Shown here: positions 21,416 to 30,681 of the stretch, piece after piece
Numbering within the stretch: position 1 is the first letter of the stretch
Layout of the letters: every line of letters starts with the position of its first letter
From: Schlesneria paludicola DSM 18645
GTDB taxonomy: Bacteria > Planctomycetota > Planctomycetia > Planctomycetales > Planctomycetaceae
DNA: 64,000 nt
Assembly: GCA_945862235.1 (NCBI GenBank)
Contig: CAMAYU010000004.1
Span: 1 to 64,000, forward strand
Direction: 5' to 3'
Notes under the pieces: model-generated
Seen by the model: only the letters and a program-made list of their open reading frames with translations
The model's database searches: none
What the model was told of the DNA's origin: nothing
Made by a program: the position numbers and the translations under genes

Positions 21416-21538
21416 AGCCTATTGACAAATGTAGAGAGGCGGCTCGCCTGCTCGCATTTCTAGTTGGAAAACACAGGCGAGGCGTCCATCTATTTTCGCA
21501 AGGACGAGGCCATCCAAGCTACGTTTTCCATTAGGCGG
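21416..21538. repeat. Palindromic element, family D copy 2 (diverged)
   Basis: cagcctattgacaaatgtagagaggcggctcgcctgctcgcatttctagttggaaaacacaggcgagg shares its core with 13689-13785. Confidence 0.65.
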
Positions 21539-22009
21539 TTAGATCTCGTTGTTGTCAGCTTCCTGCAGCAACTCCCAGATATCCTGAGCGGTCTTCGACT
21601 GCCGCAGAAATCTACAAAACTTGTCGTTTCTCAAGTGGCGGGAAATGTTCTCCAGCCCGCGCAAGTGATCGCCAGGACGATCCGGTGGCGAGACCAACAG
21701 AAACATCACGTACACGGGATCACCATCAAGACTGGCGAAATCAACCCCATTCTTGGAGACACCAATCGCAGCGATCAATGTGTCAACAGAAGGATGTTTG
21801 GTGTGCGGCACAGCCACACCTCGACCGATCCCCGTGGAACCAAGTTCTTCTCGCTTGAGGATCGCCGCCACGATCCCGTCTTCATCAGCAGCTTTGATAC
21901 TGCCTGAATCACGCAGCGAGGCCACCATTGACCGAATTGCGGATTCCTTGGACCCAACCGGAATGTCAGGATTCACAGCCGCCTGCACCACGAAGTCACA
22001 CAACTTCAT
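21539..22009 (-). CDS. PTS EIIA (fructose/nitrogen type) domain protein
   Basis: 156 aa; [14 protein letters not shown] active-site His; [12 protein letters not shown]. Confidence 0.93.
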   Translation of the reverse strand: MKLCDFVVQAAVNPDIPVGSKESAIRSMVASLRDSGSIKAADEDGIVAAILKREELGSTGIGRGVAVPHTKHPSVDTLIAAIGVSKNGVDFASLDGDPVYVMFLLVSPPDRPGDHLRGLENISRHLRNDKFCRFLRQSKTAQDIWELLQEADNNEI

Positions 22010-22227
22010 CGAGAACCTCTCTTTGTTCGCACCGACTCACCCGAGGAACACATTCCCGTACTCCGGTCATCCCCGAAAAATGAAATCGTCCACCGCCCTC
22101 ATGAAAAACCAATTCAGCCGAATCTAAATATCGGCTGACAACATGTATCACACTGACCGCTCCCCGAAGTAACAAACTTCAAGTGGGAACAAAGCCCTTG
22201 GCAGCAACATCTCACACGCCAAGAACA

Positions 22228-22554
22228 TCACTCTGCTACCGGAATCTCGCTCAGGCTCGGGCCGCGATGATCCTGGATCTTCTCTTTGTACTTCCGAACC
22301 TGTTGCTCCATCTTGTGCAGCGCCAAGTCAAACGCGACCGTCGCCTCATCAGCGGTCTCCGCCGCGACCAAGTCATGGCGATGCTCGGTGTTTACGAGGA
22401 TTTCAACCGTCGATTTCCCGTTGGAAAAATCGACCGTGATCCCAATCGAAGTGACTCGCCCGAAATAGGTCAGAAGTTTTTCAACCTTCTGAGACATGTA
22501 ATCGTGAGTACTTTGACTGATGCTTCCGTGTCGGCTGGTGATGGAAACTTGCAC
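22228..22554 (-). CDS. hpf: Ribosome hibernation promoting factor (short HPF/RaiA family)
   Basis: VSITSRHGSISQSTHDYMSQKVEKL...DLVAAETADEATVAFDLALHKMEQQVRKYKEKIQDH; GTG start at 22554 preceded by AGGAG at 9-nt spacing. Confidence 0.9.
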   Translation of the reverse strand: MQVSITSRHGSISQSTHDYMSQKVEKLLTYFGRVTSIGITVDFSNGKSTVEILVNTEHRHDLVAAETADEATVAFDLALHKMEQQVRKYKEKIQDHRGPSLSEIPVAE

Positions 22555-22894
22555 CGAAGATGACTCCTCTCGAGCACAGCGTGCCCGAACAACGACTGGT
22601 TTCACGCCAAACAGCCTGAGAGATGCGGGCAGACATCCTCTGCCAAGCAGACCGCCCGTCTCGGCCCAACTCACTGAATGCAATCATGCTGAGGACCACC
22701 CCCAACCTGTTGCCTGCGAACTTCCGCGCCCAGAGTCTATCAAGCCACATCGGCGATGAAAACGTACGCACGACGGACAGCGAAGTACTTTGAGGAAGTT
22801 CGGAACCGAATCACTCGTGACCCGGTCTCGGCTCAAACGGCGGCAAGAACCACTCCGGGGATCTCAACCTGAAAGCCCGCCCCCTTTCAGGGAC

Positions 22895-23284
22895 TTACTC
22901 ACGAAAGTCAATTTCAGCACACGATCGAGAAACGGGCGCATCAACCCCGAGTCGTTCGCCGGACATCGGTAACGCAATCGTCGGTAGCGATGGAGACTTT
23001 CGGTCCCACACCTCACTCAGCCGAGAAAGCGATGCAACACCCTTTACTAAACCCAGAGGCTCGACCCGCACATCCGATTGTCCGTCCGCGCGAATCGAAT
23101 GAATCGGAGGCCCCGCCGATTTTCGCGACCGCTCTTTCAGCTCCAAGCCGAAGAACGGGATGCGTGAGTTGCTATCGACGGAAACACTCTTGCCATCCAC
23201 CGCACAGCCTACGGCACCACAACTCGCGAACCCAACACAGGCGGCAATGGCAAACAGCGCCCGGCAACTTGAGACGCGGTTCAT
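22895..23284 (-). CDS. Putative lipoprotein, hypothetical
   Basis: MNRVSSCRALFAIAACVGFASCGAVGC signal/lipobox-like start; no recognised domain. Confidence 0.45.
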   Translation of the reverse strand: MNRVSSCRALFAIAACVGFASCGAVGCAVDGKSVSVDSNSRIPFFGLELKERSRKSAGPPIHSIRADGQSDVRVEPLGLVKGVASLSRLSEVWDRKSPSLPTIALPMSGERLGVDAPVSRSCAEIDFRE

Positions 23285-23505
23285 CGCTGGAGTCTTGAAT
23301 TTCACAGGCATCCATCCTTGGATACGACCACACTTCAAATCACAACCGCTCGCAAGCAAGCCACGTGTATTTGCGTTCGAGGTACCGAACGAGGCGCGCA
23401 ACCCAACGCTGGACGAGCAGTCGAACCGAGGCGGGTGATATCAAGATCGCCAACCCACGAAAAGAGGGATTGGCAGGCGGGAGCCAGCAAACCAAGCCCC
23501 GACGA

Positions 23506-23835
23506 TCACTGTATTGCTGAGTGAGTTGCCACCGACTTCGCCAGACCAACACCATCGCGAGCCGCCTCAGTCGCCCCGTTCTCGAAGATGTGCTGGTAAC
23601 CCGCCGCTTCCAGTGCGAGTCGCTCTTGTCGCGTCAGCCAAACCAGCAGAGTGGCCACACCGCCAAACATCGAGCCGATCATTCCCAGCATGAAGAGGAT
23701 GCTGAACATGTACGCCTTGGGTTGAGGATCGTCCGTCTCCAAAGCCATCTTGCACATCGGGCAAGCGGCCGCATCAGACGCGCACGCCAGCAAGACCAGC
23801 GACGCCAAGACGAATCCGCGAACGAGTCCACGCAT
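23506..23835 (-). CDS. Small membrane protein with periplasmic CPMC motif
   Basis: 109 aa; signal peptide then ACPMCKMALETDDPQPKAYMFSILFMLG and one TM; last gene of the oxidase locus. Confidence 0.7.
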   Translation of the reverse strand: MRGLVRGFVLASLVLLACASDAAACPMCKMALETDDPQPKAYMFSILFMLGMIGSMFGGVATLLVWLTRQERLALEAAGYQHIFENGATEAARDGVGLAKSVATHSAIQ

Positions 23836-23847
23836 AGTAAAAAACCT

Positions 23848-24336
23848 TCAAACAACCGCCGCAATCGGCCAGTGGTAGAGCAGGAAGTAGATGATAACGC
23901 CGGTCACCGACACGTAAACCCAGATCGGAAAGGTGACACGAGCCAGCCTCCGATGACCTTCCCAATTCTGTCGCCATGCCCGCCAGATCGTCATCGACGC
24001 CAGCACCGGCACCGCTGCGGCCAGCACAACGTGAGTAATCAAAATCACAAAGTAGATCGGCCGAATCACCCCGACCCCGCCAAACTTCTTCCCACTCTCA
24101 CCGGTGTAGTGATGCAGCGCGAAGTGGTACGTGAGGTAACAGACCAGAAACACGATCGACGTTCCAAACGCCGATAGCATCACCCGCTTGTGAGCCTCCC
24201 GCCGCCCCCGCTTGATCAGCACAAACCCGGTCAACAATAACAACGTCGCCAACCCATTCAGGCCCGCGTTCACCGTCGGCAGTACCGCAACCCAATCCGG
24301 AATCATCGCGTGCTCATCCCGCTTTCTATGCTCCAA
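23848..24336 (-). CDS. DUF420 family membrane protein (CtaM-like)
   Basis: 162 aa, 4-5 TM; HKRVMLSAFGTSIVFLVCYLTYHF, ILITHVVLAAAVPVLA. Confidence 0.85.
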   Translation of the reverse strand: MEHRKRDEHAMIPDWVAVLPTVNAGLNGLATLLLLTGFVLIKRGRREAHKRVMLSAFGTSIVFLVCYLTYHFALHHYTGESGKKFGGVGVIRPIYFVILITHVVLAAAVPVLASMTIWRAWRQNWEGHRRLARVTFPIWVYVSVTGVIIYFLLYHWPIAAVV

Positions 24337-24350
24337 GTTCCTCGTTTAGC

Positions 24351-24429
24351 CGGGTGGGCAATGCCCCGCGCGTCGAGCGACGTGGAAAGCCGTTTCCCCA
24401 TTCGACGCGCGGGGCGCTGCTCAGCTGGT
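24351..24429. repeat. Palindromic element, family E copy 1
   Basis: gccccgcgcgtcgag / attcgacgcgcggggc. Confidence 0.7.
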
Positions 24430-24437
24430 TAAACAAA

Positions 24438-25382
24438 TCAATCCTTCGGGCTGGCTGCCTCAACCCCTACAGCCTCGCCGCTCTCCTTCACTTCGTCCGC
24501 CCCACCCTTCGCCAGCTTCTGAATCTCCCGCCGCAAGCTCGACATCGCCTCGCCCTTTGTCGCGTCGAACTTCCCGCGCACCACGCCCGCCGCATCGACC
24601 AGCATGATGTTGTTCGAGTGAATGAACTCGTATCCCGGTTGACGATCTTTCCCAACCGTCTCTTGCACCGGCATCTTGAAGCTGCCGTGAATCAACTTGT
24701 AGGTCGCAATCTTGTCTCCGCCGAGAAACATCCACTTCGAGAAATCCGCCCCGCGAGACTCTCCATACCCCTTCAAGACTTCGGGAGTATCCCGCTCAGG
24801 ATCAACCGTCAGTGTGACGAGTCGAAAATCGCAATCCTTCAGCCGGTCTTGCAGCTCGCGCATCGAACCGGTGACCATCGGACACGTCGCGGCACAGTGC
24901 GTGAAGACGAAGCAAACGATCCACGGCTTCCCCAGCAGATCAGCCTTCTTGACCGCCTTGCCCTCCGTGTCGATGAACTCGAAGTCTGCAACCCCCTCTT
25001 TGTCCCAAGGCGATTCCGCCATTGCCTTCGCTGTCGCCGCATCGACGACCTCCAACCCACCATCCTTGTTCGTCTTGATGACGAGACTCTTCTGACGCGC
25101 CGTCTCATCAGGAACAGGATCGTTCTTTCCGACTTCACCCACTCGCGCAGCGTCCGCCCCACGATTCCGCGAACCTGCCTGCATCCACACCAACCCCGCG
25201 ATCACTCCCAGCCACAGCACGCATCCCACGAAAAACCTCGGTGATCGAAAGAACGACCCCTCTCGCCCCTCTTCGTCCCGTGATGTTGTCGCCATCGCCC
25301 GCCCCTCGCTTCCCAACGTCCATTCCACTTCCAAACCAGCCGGTTTCTCTGCCATGTCCCCGGAGGAAGTCGGCATAACCAC
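24438..25382 (-). CDS. SCO1/SenC family copper protein
   Basis: 314 aa; FVFTHCAATCPMVTGSMRELQDRL (CxxxC variant CAATC), LVTLTVDPERDTPEVLKGYGE, NNIMLVDAAGVVRG. Confidence 0.92.
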   Translation of the reverse strand: MVMPTSSGDMAEKPAGLEVEWTLGSEGRAMATTSRDEEGREGSFFRSPRFFVGCVLWLGVIAGLVWMQAGSRNRGADAARVGEVGKNDPVPDETARQKSLVIKTNKDGGLEVVDAATAKAMAESPWDKEGVADFEFIDTEGKAVKKADLLGKPWIVCFVFTHCAATCPMVTGSMRELQDRLKDCDFRLVTLTVDPERDTPEVLKGYGESRGADFSKWMFLGGDKIATYKLIHGSFKMPVQETVGKDRQPGYEFIHSNNIMLVDAAGVVRGKFDATKGEAMSSLRREIQKLAKGGADEVKESGEAVGVEAASPKD

Positions 25383-25534
25383 GACTTCTCAACCCACGCT
25401 CGAGACTTTCCAGAAAAACAGAACACGTCTTCGCCGAAACGGACAAACAAATTGCATCAACAGCGACATTCACACGTGAATTTGACACACAAGTCGCCGC
25501 ATTACCCGCTAACTAGCTAAACAAAGGCTCTGAT

Positions 25535-25723
25535 ATCACGGTTCTTGTCACCTTCAAGGCGACTCTAGCCGCTAACAAGGCGACTCTAGCCGCTATCAAG
25601 GCTACTCCAGCCGCTATCAAGGCTACTCCAGCCAACTTCAAGACAACTTTAGCCTCTGAGATCCCGATTCCAGCGTCTCATAACCCAATTCTTGTCGCCC
25701 AGAGACGAACTCCGACCTCTCAA
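25535..25723. repeat. Degenerate 21-bp tandem array (about 9 units)
   Basis: aaggcgactctagccgctaac, aaggcgactctagccgctatc, aaggctactccagccgctatc, aaggctactccagccaacttc then diverging units in 21-bp register. Confidence 0.8.
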
Positions 25724-25926
25724 GACACGCCCCCAACCCCGGATGATTCGCTGCCCTCAAGCACCCCGCATTGTCCGCCCTAAAGTTTTGGGGTCGCTGA
25801 AGGTCGTATGACTTCAGAATTCCCGAACTCTCACGAGTTCGGCTACCCGGCATCCAACGATGGCTCTACCACTCGCTTCCAGCGAGCGGCACGGCAAGTT
25901 GTTTCGATCCGGTTCCTTACTGTCCC

Positions 25927-26871
25927 TCACCGCGCGTTGTGAACCGTCGGTCGGTTCGTCATCCACACCGCCACGCTCACATACACCGCCGCGGCGAGAC
26001 ACGTCACCGTCAGACACAGCCACCACTCGGGCAATCCCGCCACCGCCTCGGGCTTCGTCGTCATGATCCGTCTCAGCCCCGCCGTCCCGTACGTCAGCGG
26101 GTTGAGCCGAATCACCCACGACAACCAACCTGAGTTGCCCGCCGGGAAGAACGATCCCGACAGGAGCCACATCGGCATCAGGAACACGCTCATGATCGCA
26201 TGGAACCCATGAGTCGATTCCATCGGCCACGCGATCAAGTAGCCGAGTGCCGTCAGCGAGAAGCCAACCAACGCTAGGAACCCGATCACCGCCGGAGCAT
26301 TATGGAGGGTGAGGCCAGTCTCCAACGGCGGTGCCAACCCCACGAGCGACAACAGCGGCCCCACAACCAGAAACACCACAGCCTGAAGCACCGCGAGGAC
26401 CGTCCCGCCTAACACCTTGCCCAGCACCAAGCTCGCGCGAGGAATCGGCGCGACCAACACCCCCTGCAAGAACCCGTCGCGACGGTCCTCAATGATCGAA
26501 ATCGTCGAGTAAATCGCCGTGAACATCACGATCATCACCGCCACACCGGGAAAGAAGTATTCCTGATACGACATCCCCGCCGGACCCGTGAACGAACCAT
26601 GCAGCCCCGCTCCAAACAACACCCAAAAAATAATCGGCTGCCCCAGCGCCCCGATCACCCGCGTCCGCTGCCGAAAGAACCGCACCAACTCCCGCAACGC
26701 AAGCGAATAAACCGGCAACCACCATCCCGACGAAGCGACCGCCCCGGACGGGGCATGTTCTTCGCCGCACGTCGGCTTTGTCCCCTCGCCCCGGCTCTGC
26801 GGGGAGAGGGCTAGGATGAGGGGTTCTTCATTCCGGACTTCAGACTTCTCACTCGCAGCAGTTCCGCTCAT
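25927..26871 (-). CDS. ABC-2 type transporter permease
   Basis: 314 aa, 6 TM; ATG overlaps the stop of the upstream ATPase gene (ATGA). Confidence 0.9.
   Translation of the reverse strand: MSGTAASEKSEVRNEEPLILALSPQSRGEGTKPTCGEEHAPSGAVASSGWWLPVYSLALRELVRFFRQRTRVIGALGQPIIFWVLFGAGLHGSFTGPAGMSYQEYFFPGVAVMIVMFTAIYSTISIIEDRRDGFLQGVLVAPIPRASLVLGKVLGGTVLAVLQAVVFLVVGPLLSLVGLAPPLETGLTLHNAPAVIGFLALVGFSLTALGYLIAWPMESTHGFHAIMSVFLMPMWLLSGSFFPAGNSGWLSWVIRLNPLTYGTAGLRRIMTTKPEAVAGLPEWWLCLTVTCLAAAVYVSVAVWMTNRPTVHNAR
26780..26823. repeat. Family A palindromic repeat, copy 3, inside the permease ORF N-terminus
   Basis: gtcccctcgccccggctctgcggggagagggctaggatgagggg. Confidence 0.85.
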
Positions 26872-27890
26872 AGCTTCCCTCCCGCTTCAGCATCCCAGAA
26901 CCGGTGCCCCGTCCGCGCGATGAACACATCTTCCAAAGTCGGCTTCGCCAGCGACACCGCCGTGATCTCCGCCGGAAACGCGGCAACAAGGTCTCGCAAC
27001 AACTCGTGCCCCGCTTCGCGCTCGATCCGCAGCGAGTCGCCGATCCGCGCCGGCGTGACACCAAACCGCGAGGCAATCTGCTCCGCCAATCCACCCGGAT
27101 CGCCCGACTGAATCGTCAAGCAATCGCCCCCGACTGACAGACGCAACTCGTCAGGAGTCCCCAGCGCCACAAGCCGACCGCGATCCAGAATCCCCAAGCG
27201 ATCACAGCGCTCGGCCTCATCCATCAAGTGCGTCGTGACGAGGATCGTCACACCTCGCTCGTCGCGCAACCGAGTCAGATAAGCCCACAGATCGTGTCGC
27301 GCACCGGGGTCGAGTCCCGTACTCGGCTCATCCAGCAGCAACAGCCCCGGCCGGTGGAGCAGACTCTTCGCGATCTCGACACGCCGCTTGAGTCCCCCCG
27401 ACAGCGAGCCAACCGTCTGACGCACTCGATCAGCCAAACCGAGTTGCGAGACCAACTCATCAATCCGCCCAGCCGCCTCGCGCCCGAACAGCCCATACAA
27501 ATGAGCCTGATGCCGCAGGTTCTCGGCCACCGTCAACTTGCCGTCCACGCTGGGCGATTGAAACGTCACTCCGATTCGCCGCCGCACGGCCTGAGCCTGC
27601 GAAGCCACATCGCACCCAAGCAACCTTACTTCACCCGACTGCATCGGCAACAGCGTCGCCATCAACCGAAACAGCGTCGTCTTCCCGCCCCCATTCGGCC
27701 CGAGCAGACCGAAAATTTGCCCGTGTTCCACCAAGAAGCCAACCCCCGTCAATGCCTCCCGGTCTCCATAACGGAAGCGGACCTCGCGGACTTCAACCGC
27801 TAAGCCAGTCAGCGCGACTGGCGTCTCGTCATCGTGATTCTTTGTGGGAGCAGTCAGCATCACTGGGTTGATCCGAATGAATTCAGGCAC
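26868..27890 (-). CDS. ABC transporter ATP-binding protein
   Basis: Walker A GPNGGGKTT, signature SLSGGLKRRVEIA, Walker B LLLLDEPSTGLDP. Confidence 0.94.
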   Translation of the reverse strand: MPEFIRINPVMLTAPTKNHDDETPVALTGLAVEVREVRFRYGDREALTGVGFLVEHGQIFGLLGPNGGGKTTLFRLMATLLPMQSGEVRLLGCDVASQAQAVRRRIGVTFQSPSVDGKLTVAENLRHQAHLYGLFGREAAGRIDELVSQLGLADRVRQTVGSLSGGLKRRVEIAKSLLHRPGLLLLDEPSTGLDPGARHDLWAYLTRLRDERGVTILVTTHLMDEAERCDRLGILDRGRLVALGTPDELRLSVGGDCLTIQSGDPGGLAEQIASRFGVTPARIGDSLRIEREAGHELLRDLVAAFPAEITAVSLAKPTLEDVFIARTGHRFWDAEAGGKL

Positions 27891-28021
27891 CGCGCGGACA
27901 GAAGCCCGGTTTCAACATGAAACCGGGCTTCGTGGTTGCATTCAATTTCAATCGCGACTCGTAGGATGGGCACTCCTGCCCGTCCTCTCTTCGTTCGCCA
28001 AGAAGTCCCCCTCCGACAAAC

Positions 28022-28441
28022 TCAGTGATGCTCGACCTTCACCGGTGCGTGGCCAGCCTTCTTCGCCGCCTCTTGCGCTTCGTACTCATAGCGCTGCGGC
28101 ACATCGACCGTGTAATAATGCGTCCCCACGTCAGGCACCAACGCTAATGGGATTGTCGCCGCCAGAATGAACGTCGGGGCAAGCAGTAAGTACTTCCAAG
28201 CCCCTTCGAACTTGAGGTGCATGAAGTACAGCATCACGCACAGCGCCTTGGACGTGGCGACGGCGAGAATGATCGCCCGCAGGATGTTCTTGTTCGCCAT
28301 CTGCAAGTAGTCGGCACCGATCGACATCAGCGTGAACCCGCACAACACCCAGAAGACCATGAAGTAAAGCTGGCCGTGCGAGTGATGCTCTTCGTGTTCG
28401 TGGCCCGCATCGGCGGCATGAGCAACAGCGTGATCGGACAT
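28022..28441 (-). CDS. Cytochrome c oxidase subunit IV (prokaryotic type)
   Basis: 139 aa, 3 TM, His-rich N-terminus, ATSKALCVMLYFMHLKFE motif. Confidence 0.87.
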   Translation of the reverse strand: MSDHAVAHAADAGHEHEEHHSHGQLYFMVFWVLCGFTLMSIGADYLQMANKNILRAIILAVATSKALCVMLYFMHLKFEGAWKYLLLAPTFILAATIPLALVPDVGTHYYTVDVPQRYEYEAQEAAKKAGHAPVKVEHH

Positions 28442-28520
28442 TTCAAAAACTCCCTAGAACGTGGACGATTCCCCACGAGTCGATTCCATCGACAGTCAGT
28501 ATTCAATCGCGATTCCATCG

Positions 28521-28608
28521 TTTCACCGCGTGGGCCACGCCCCGCGCGTCGAGCGGCAAAACAGCATCCGACCTCGATCAACACGCGGGGCGTTACCCAC
28601 GCAGTGAA
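28521..28608. repeat. Palindromic element, family E copy 2
   Basis: ttcaccgcgtgggccacgccccgcgcgtcgagcg ... cgatcaacacgcggggcgttacccacgcagtgaa. Confidence 0.7.
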
Positions 28609-28619
28609 ATGAGATCGGC

Positions 28620-29651
28620 TCAAATGATGTACAGCAGCGGAAACAAAAAGATCCACACCAGATCGACAAAGTGCCAGTACAAGCCGATGTTCTCGATCAG
28701 GTAGGCATCATCCACACAAAGCTTGCTTCCCTTCTTGAGAACCAACGCGAACATGAACAACCCGACGATGACGTGAATCGCATGGAAGCCGGTCATCAAG
28801 AAGTAATTCGAGGCGAACAGGTTGCCGTACAGAATCGGCTGCGAGACGTGCATCCCCCCCATCAGCGGCCCGACCGTCTTGCTCTTATTCAACTCATGAA
28901 TCTTGTGTTCGACCTCTTCGAGTGTCAGCACGGGATACTTGCTGGCCGAGTTCTCTTCCTTGCGGATTGCGTCGAAGTTGGCATACGGCACCTCCAGCGA
29001 CAACTTCGCCCGGACATGCTCCTTCAGACTGATGTACTCATTGTTGAGTTCGTTAATCGCCTCGGCAGCGGCCAACTCTGTCTTCTCAGCCGCAGTGGCA
29101 TCAGCCTTATCCTTGAGTTTCGCGGTGACCGCATCGTTCTCCGACTTTCGGTCTTCCCGCTTCGTCTGCTTCGGATACATCGCGGTCAGCCGGGCATCGA
29201 CAATCGCCCCCAAACCGACCTTTGTGCTGATCGCTTTCTCCATCGCCTGCTCAGCACTTTCAGGAATGTGCCCCGGCAGAATGTCGTGGTCGAACTTGCC
29301 GTAGTACTCGTAACCCTTGATCCCCAGAAAGACGAATCCCAAGAGCAACGTGAACAGCATGAAGTTCCACGACTTCTTGTACTGCTTGCACAGCAACGCA
29401 TCGTGCGACACGACCACGAAGTAGCTCGACAGAATCAACACGAACGTGTTGAGACCGCCCCAGAAGATCTTAATGTGAGTGACATTTGTGTCGGTCGGCC
29501 ATCCCGGCGAACCCATTCTCAGCACGATGTATGTGCCGATGAACGCCGTGAAGAACATGATCTCGGTGCCCAAGAAGAGCCACATGCCGAGCTTCGAGTT
29601 CGTAATCGGAAGGCCCATCTTCAAAGTCGGGGCCGGAGCTGTATGCGACAT
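28620..29651 (-). CDS. Cytochrome c oxidase subunit III with large hydrophilic insertion
   Basis: TM core [20 protein letters not shown] ... [15 protein letters not shown] ... [18 protein letters not shown] with ~120-aa charged insert. Confidence 0.92.
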   Translation of the reverse strand: MSHTAPAPTLKMGLPITNSKLGMWLFLGTEIMFFTAFIGTYIVLRMGSPGWPTDTNVTHIKIFWGGLNTFVLILSSYFVVVSHDALLCKQYKKSWNFMLFTLLLGFVFLGIKGYEYYGKFDHDILPGHIPESAEQAMEKAISTKVGLGAIVDARLTAMYPKQTKREDRKSENDAVTAKLKDKADATAAEKTELAAAEAINELNNEYISLKEHVRAKLSLEVPYANFDAIRKEENSASKYPVLTLEEVEHKIHELNKSKTVGPLMGGMHVSQPILYGNLFASNYFLMTGFHAIHVIVGLFMFALVLKKGSKLCVDDAYLIENIGLYWHFVDLVWIFLFPLLYII

Positions 29652-29721
29652 TTTTCTTAATCCTACTCTGACTCTTAGTCCTAATTCCGGCTGCGCTGCC
29701 CAACCTACATCTCTGATCCAC

Positions 29722-30681
29722 TCACGCTCCCGGCAACCACCCCAACAACCGGAAGTGATCCCAAGTCAGCACCACCAACATCAGCGGCAAATAAAGCAAC
29801 GAAACCCACAGCACCCGCCGGGCACTCTCACGAGTCTCATCGCACGCGAACTGAATCGACGCGACGAGATACACGATCCCCAACACCAGCGCCGTCGCCG
29901 AATAGGCCAGTCCCGCCAAGCCAAAGTAGGCCGGAAGCAAACTGACCGGAAGCAACCCGAGGGCATAACCGACCGCCAACAGTCCCGTAACGTGAGGCAA
30001 CGATCGCCCCGCCGGCAGCATCCGCAAACCGGCGGCACAGTAGTCCTCTTTGTGCAACCACGCGATCGCCAAGAAGTGCGGGAACTGCCACAGAAACAGC
30101 AGTCCGAACAGAGACGCCGCCGACCAATCTAATCGGCCTCCCGCCGCAAGCCATCCCAACACCGGCGGCAACGCTCCGGGGATCGCCCCCACCGCCGTGC
30201 AGAGCGACGTGTATCTCTTGAGCGGCGTGTACACGCCCGCATACAGCACAAAAGTGAGCGCCGTCATCGCCGCTGTCGGCCCGTTGACGAACGCCGCCAA
30301 GTACGCCGTCCCGACTCCACCACAAACGAACCCTAACGTCAGCACTTCCGCCGGACTGAGCCGTCCCGACGGCAGCGGCCGGTTCATCGTCCGTCGCATC
30401 CGCCCATCAGTCTCACGTTCGATCCATTGGTTCAACGCCGAAGAACCCATCGCCACGAGCGCGATCCCAATCCAAGCATGAACCAGCGTCGCGGGACTCC
30501 ACGCCCCTTCGAGACTCAGGAAATAACCCACCGTCACCGTCAGCAACACCATCAGCGAGATGCGTGGCTTCGAGATCTCAATGTAGTCCGCCAAACGCGA
30601 CGCCATTGCACTCGACCAGCCAAGACTCACCGGCTGGGCGGCATTCTTGTGAGTTGTCGTTAAAGGAGCGATCGCACTCAT
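29722..30681 (-). CDS. ctaB: Protohaem IX farnesyltransferase (haem O synthase)
   Basis: [71 protein letters not shown]. Confidence 0.96.
   Translation of the reverse strand: MSAIAPLTTTHKNAAQPVSLGWSSAMASRLADYIEISKPRISLMVLLTVTVGYFLSLEGAWSPATLVHAWIGIALVAMGSSALNQWIERETDGRMRRTMNRPLPSGRLSPAEVLTLGFVCGGVGTAYLAAFVNGPTAAMTALTFVLYAGVYTPLKRYTSLCTAVGAIPGALPPVLGWLAAGGRLDWSAASLFGLLFLWQFPHFLAIAWLHKEDYCAAGLRMLPAGRSLPHVTGLLAVGYALGLLPVSLLPAYFGLAGLAYSATALVLGIVYLVASIQFACDETRESARRVLWVSLLYLPLMLVVLTWDHFRLLGWLPGA

Noticed and set aside
25556-25723. 21-bp tandem repeats considered as a CRISPR array
   Set aside because: Units are contiguous with no spacers and degenerate; no cas genes in the window.
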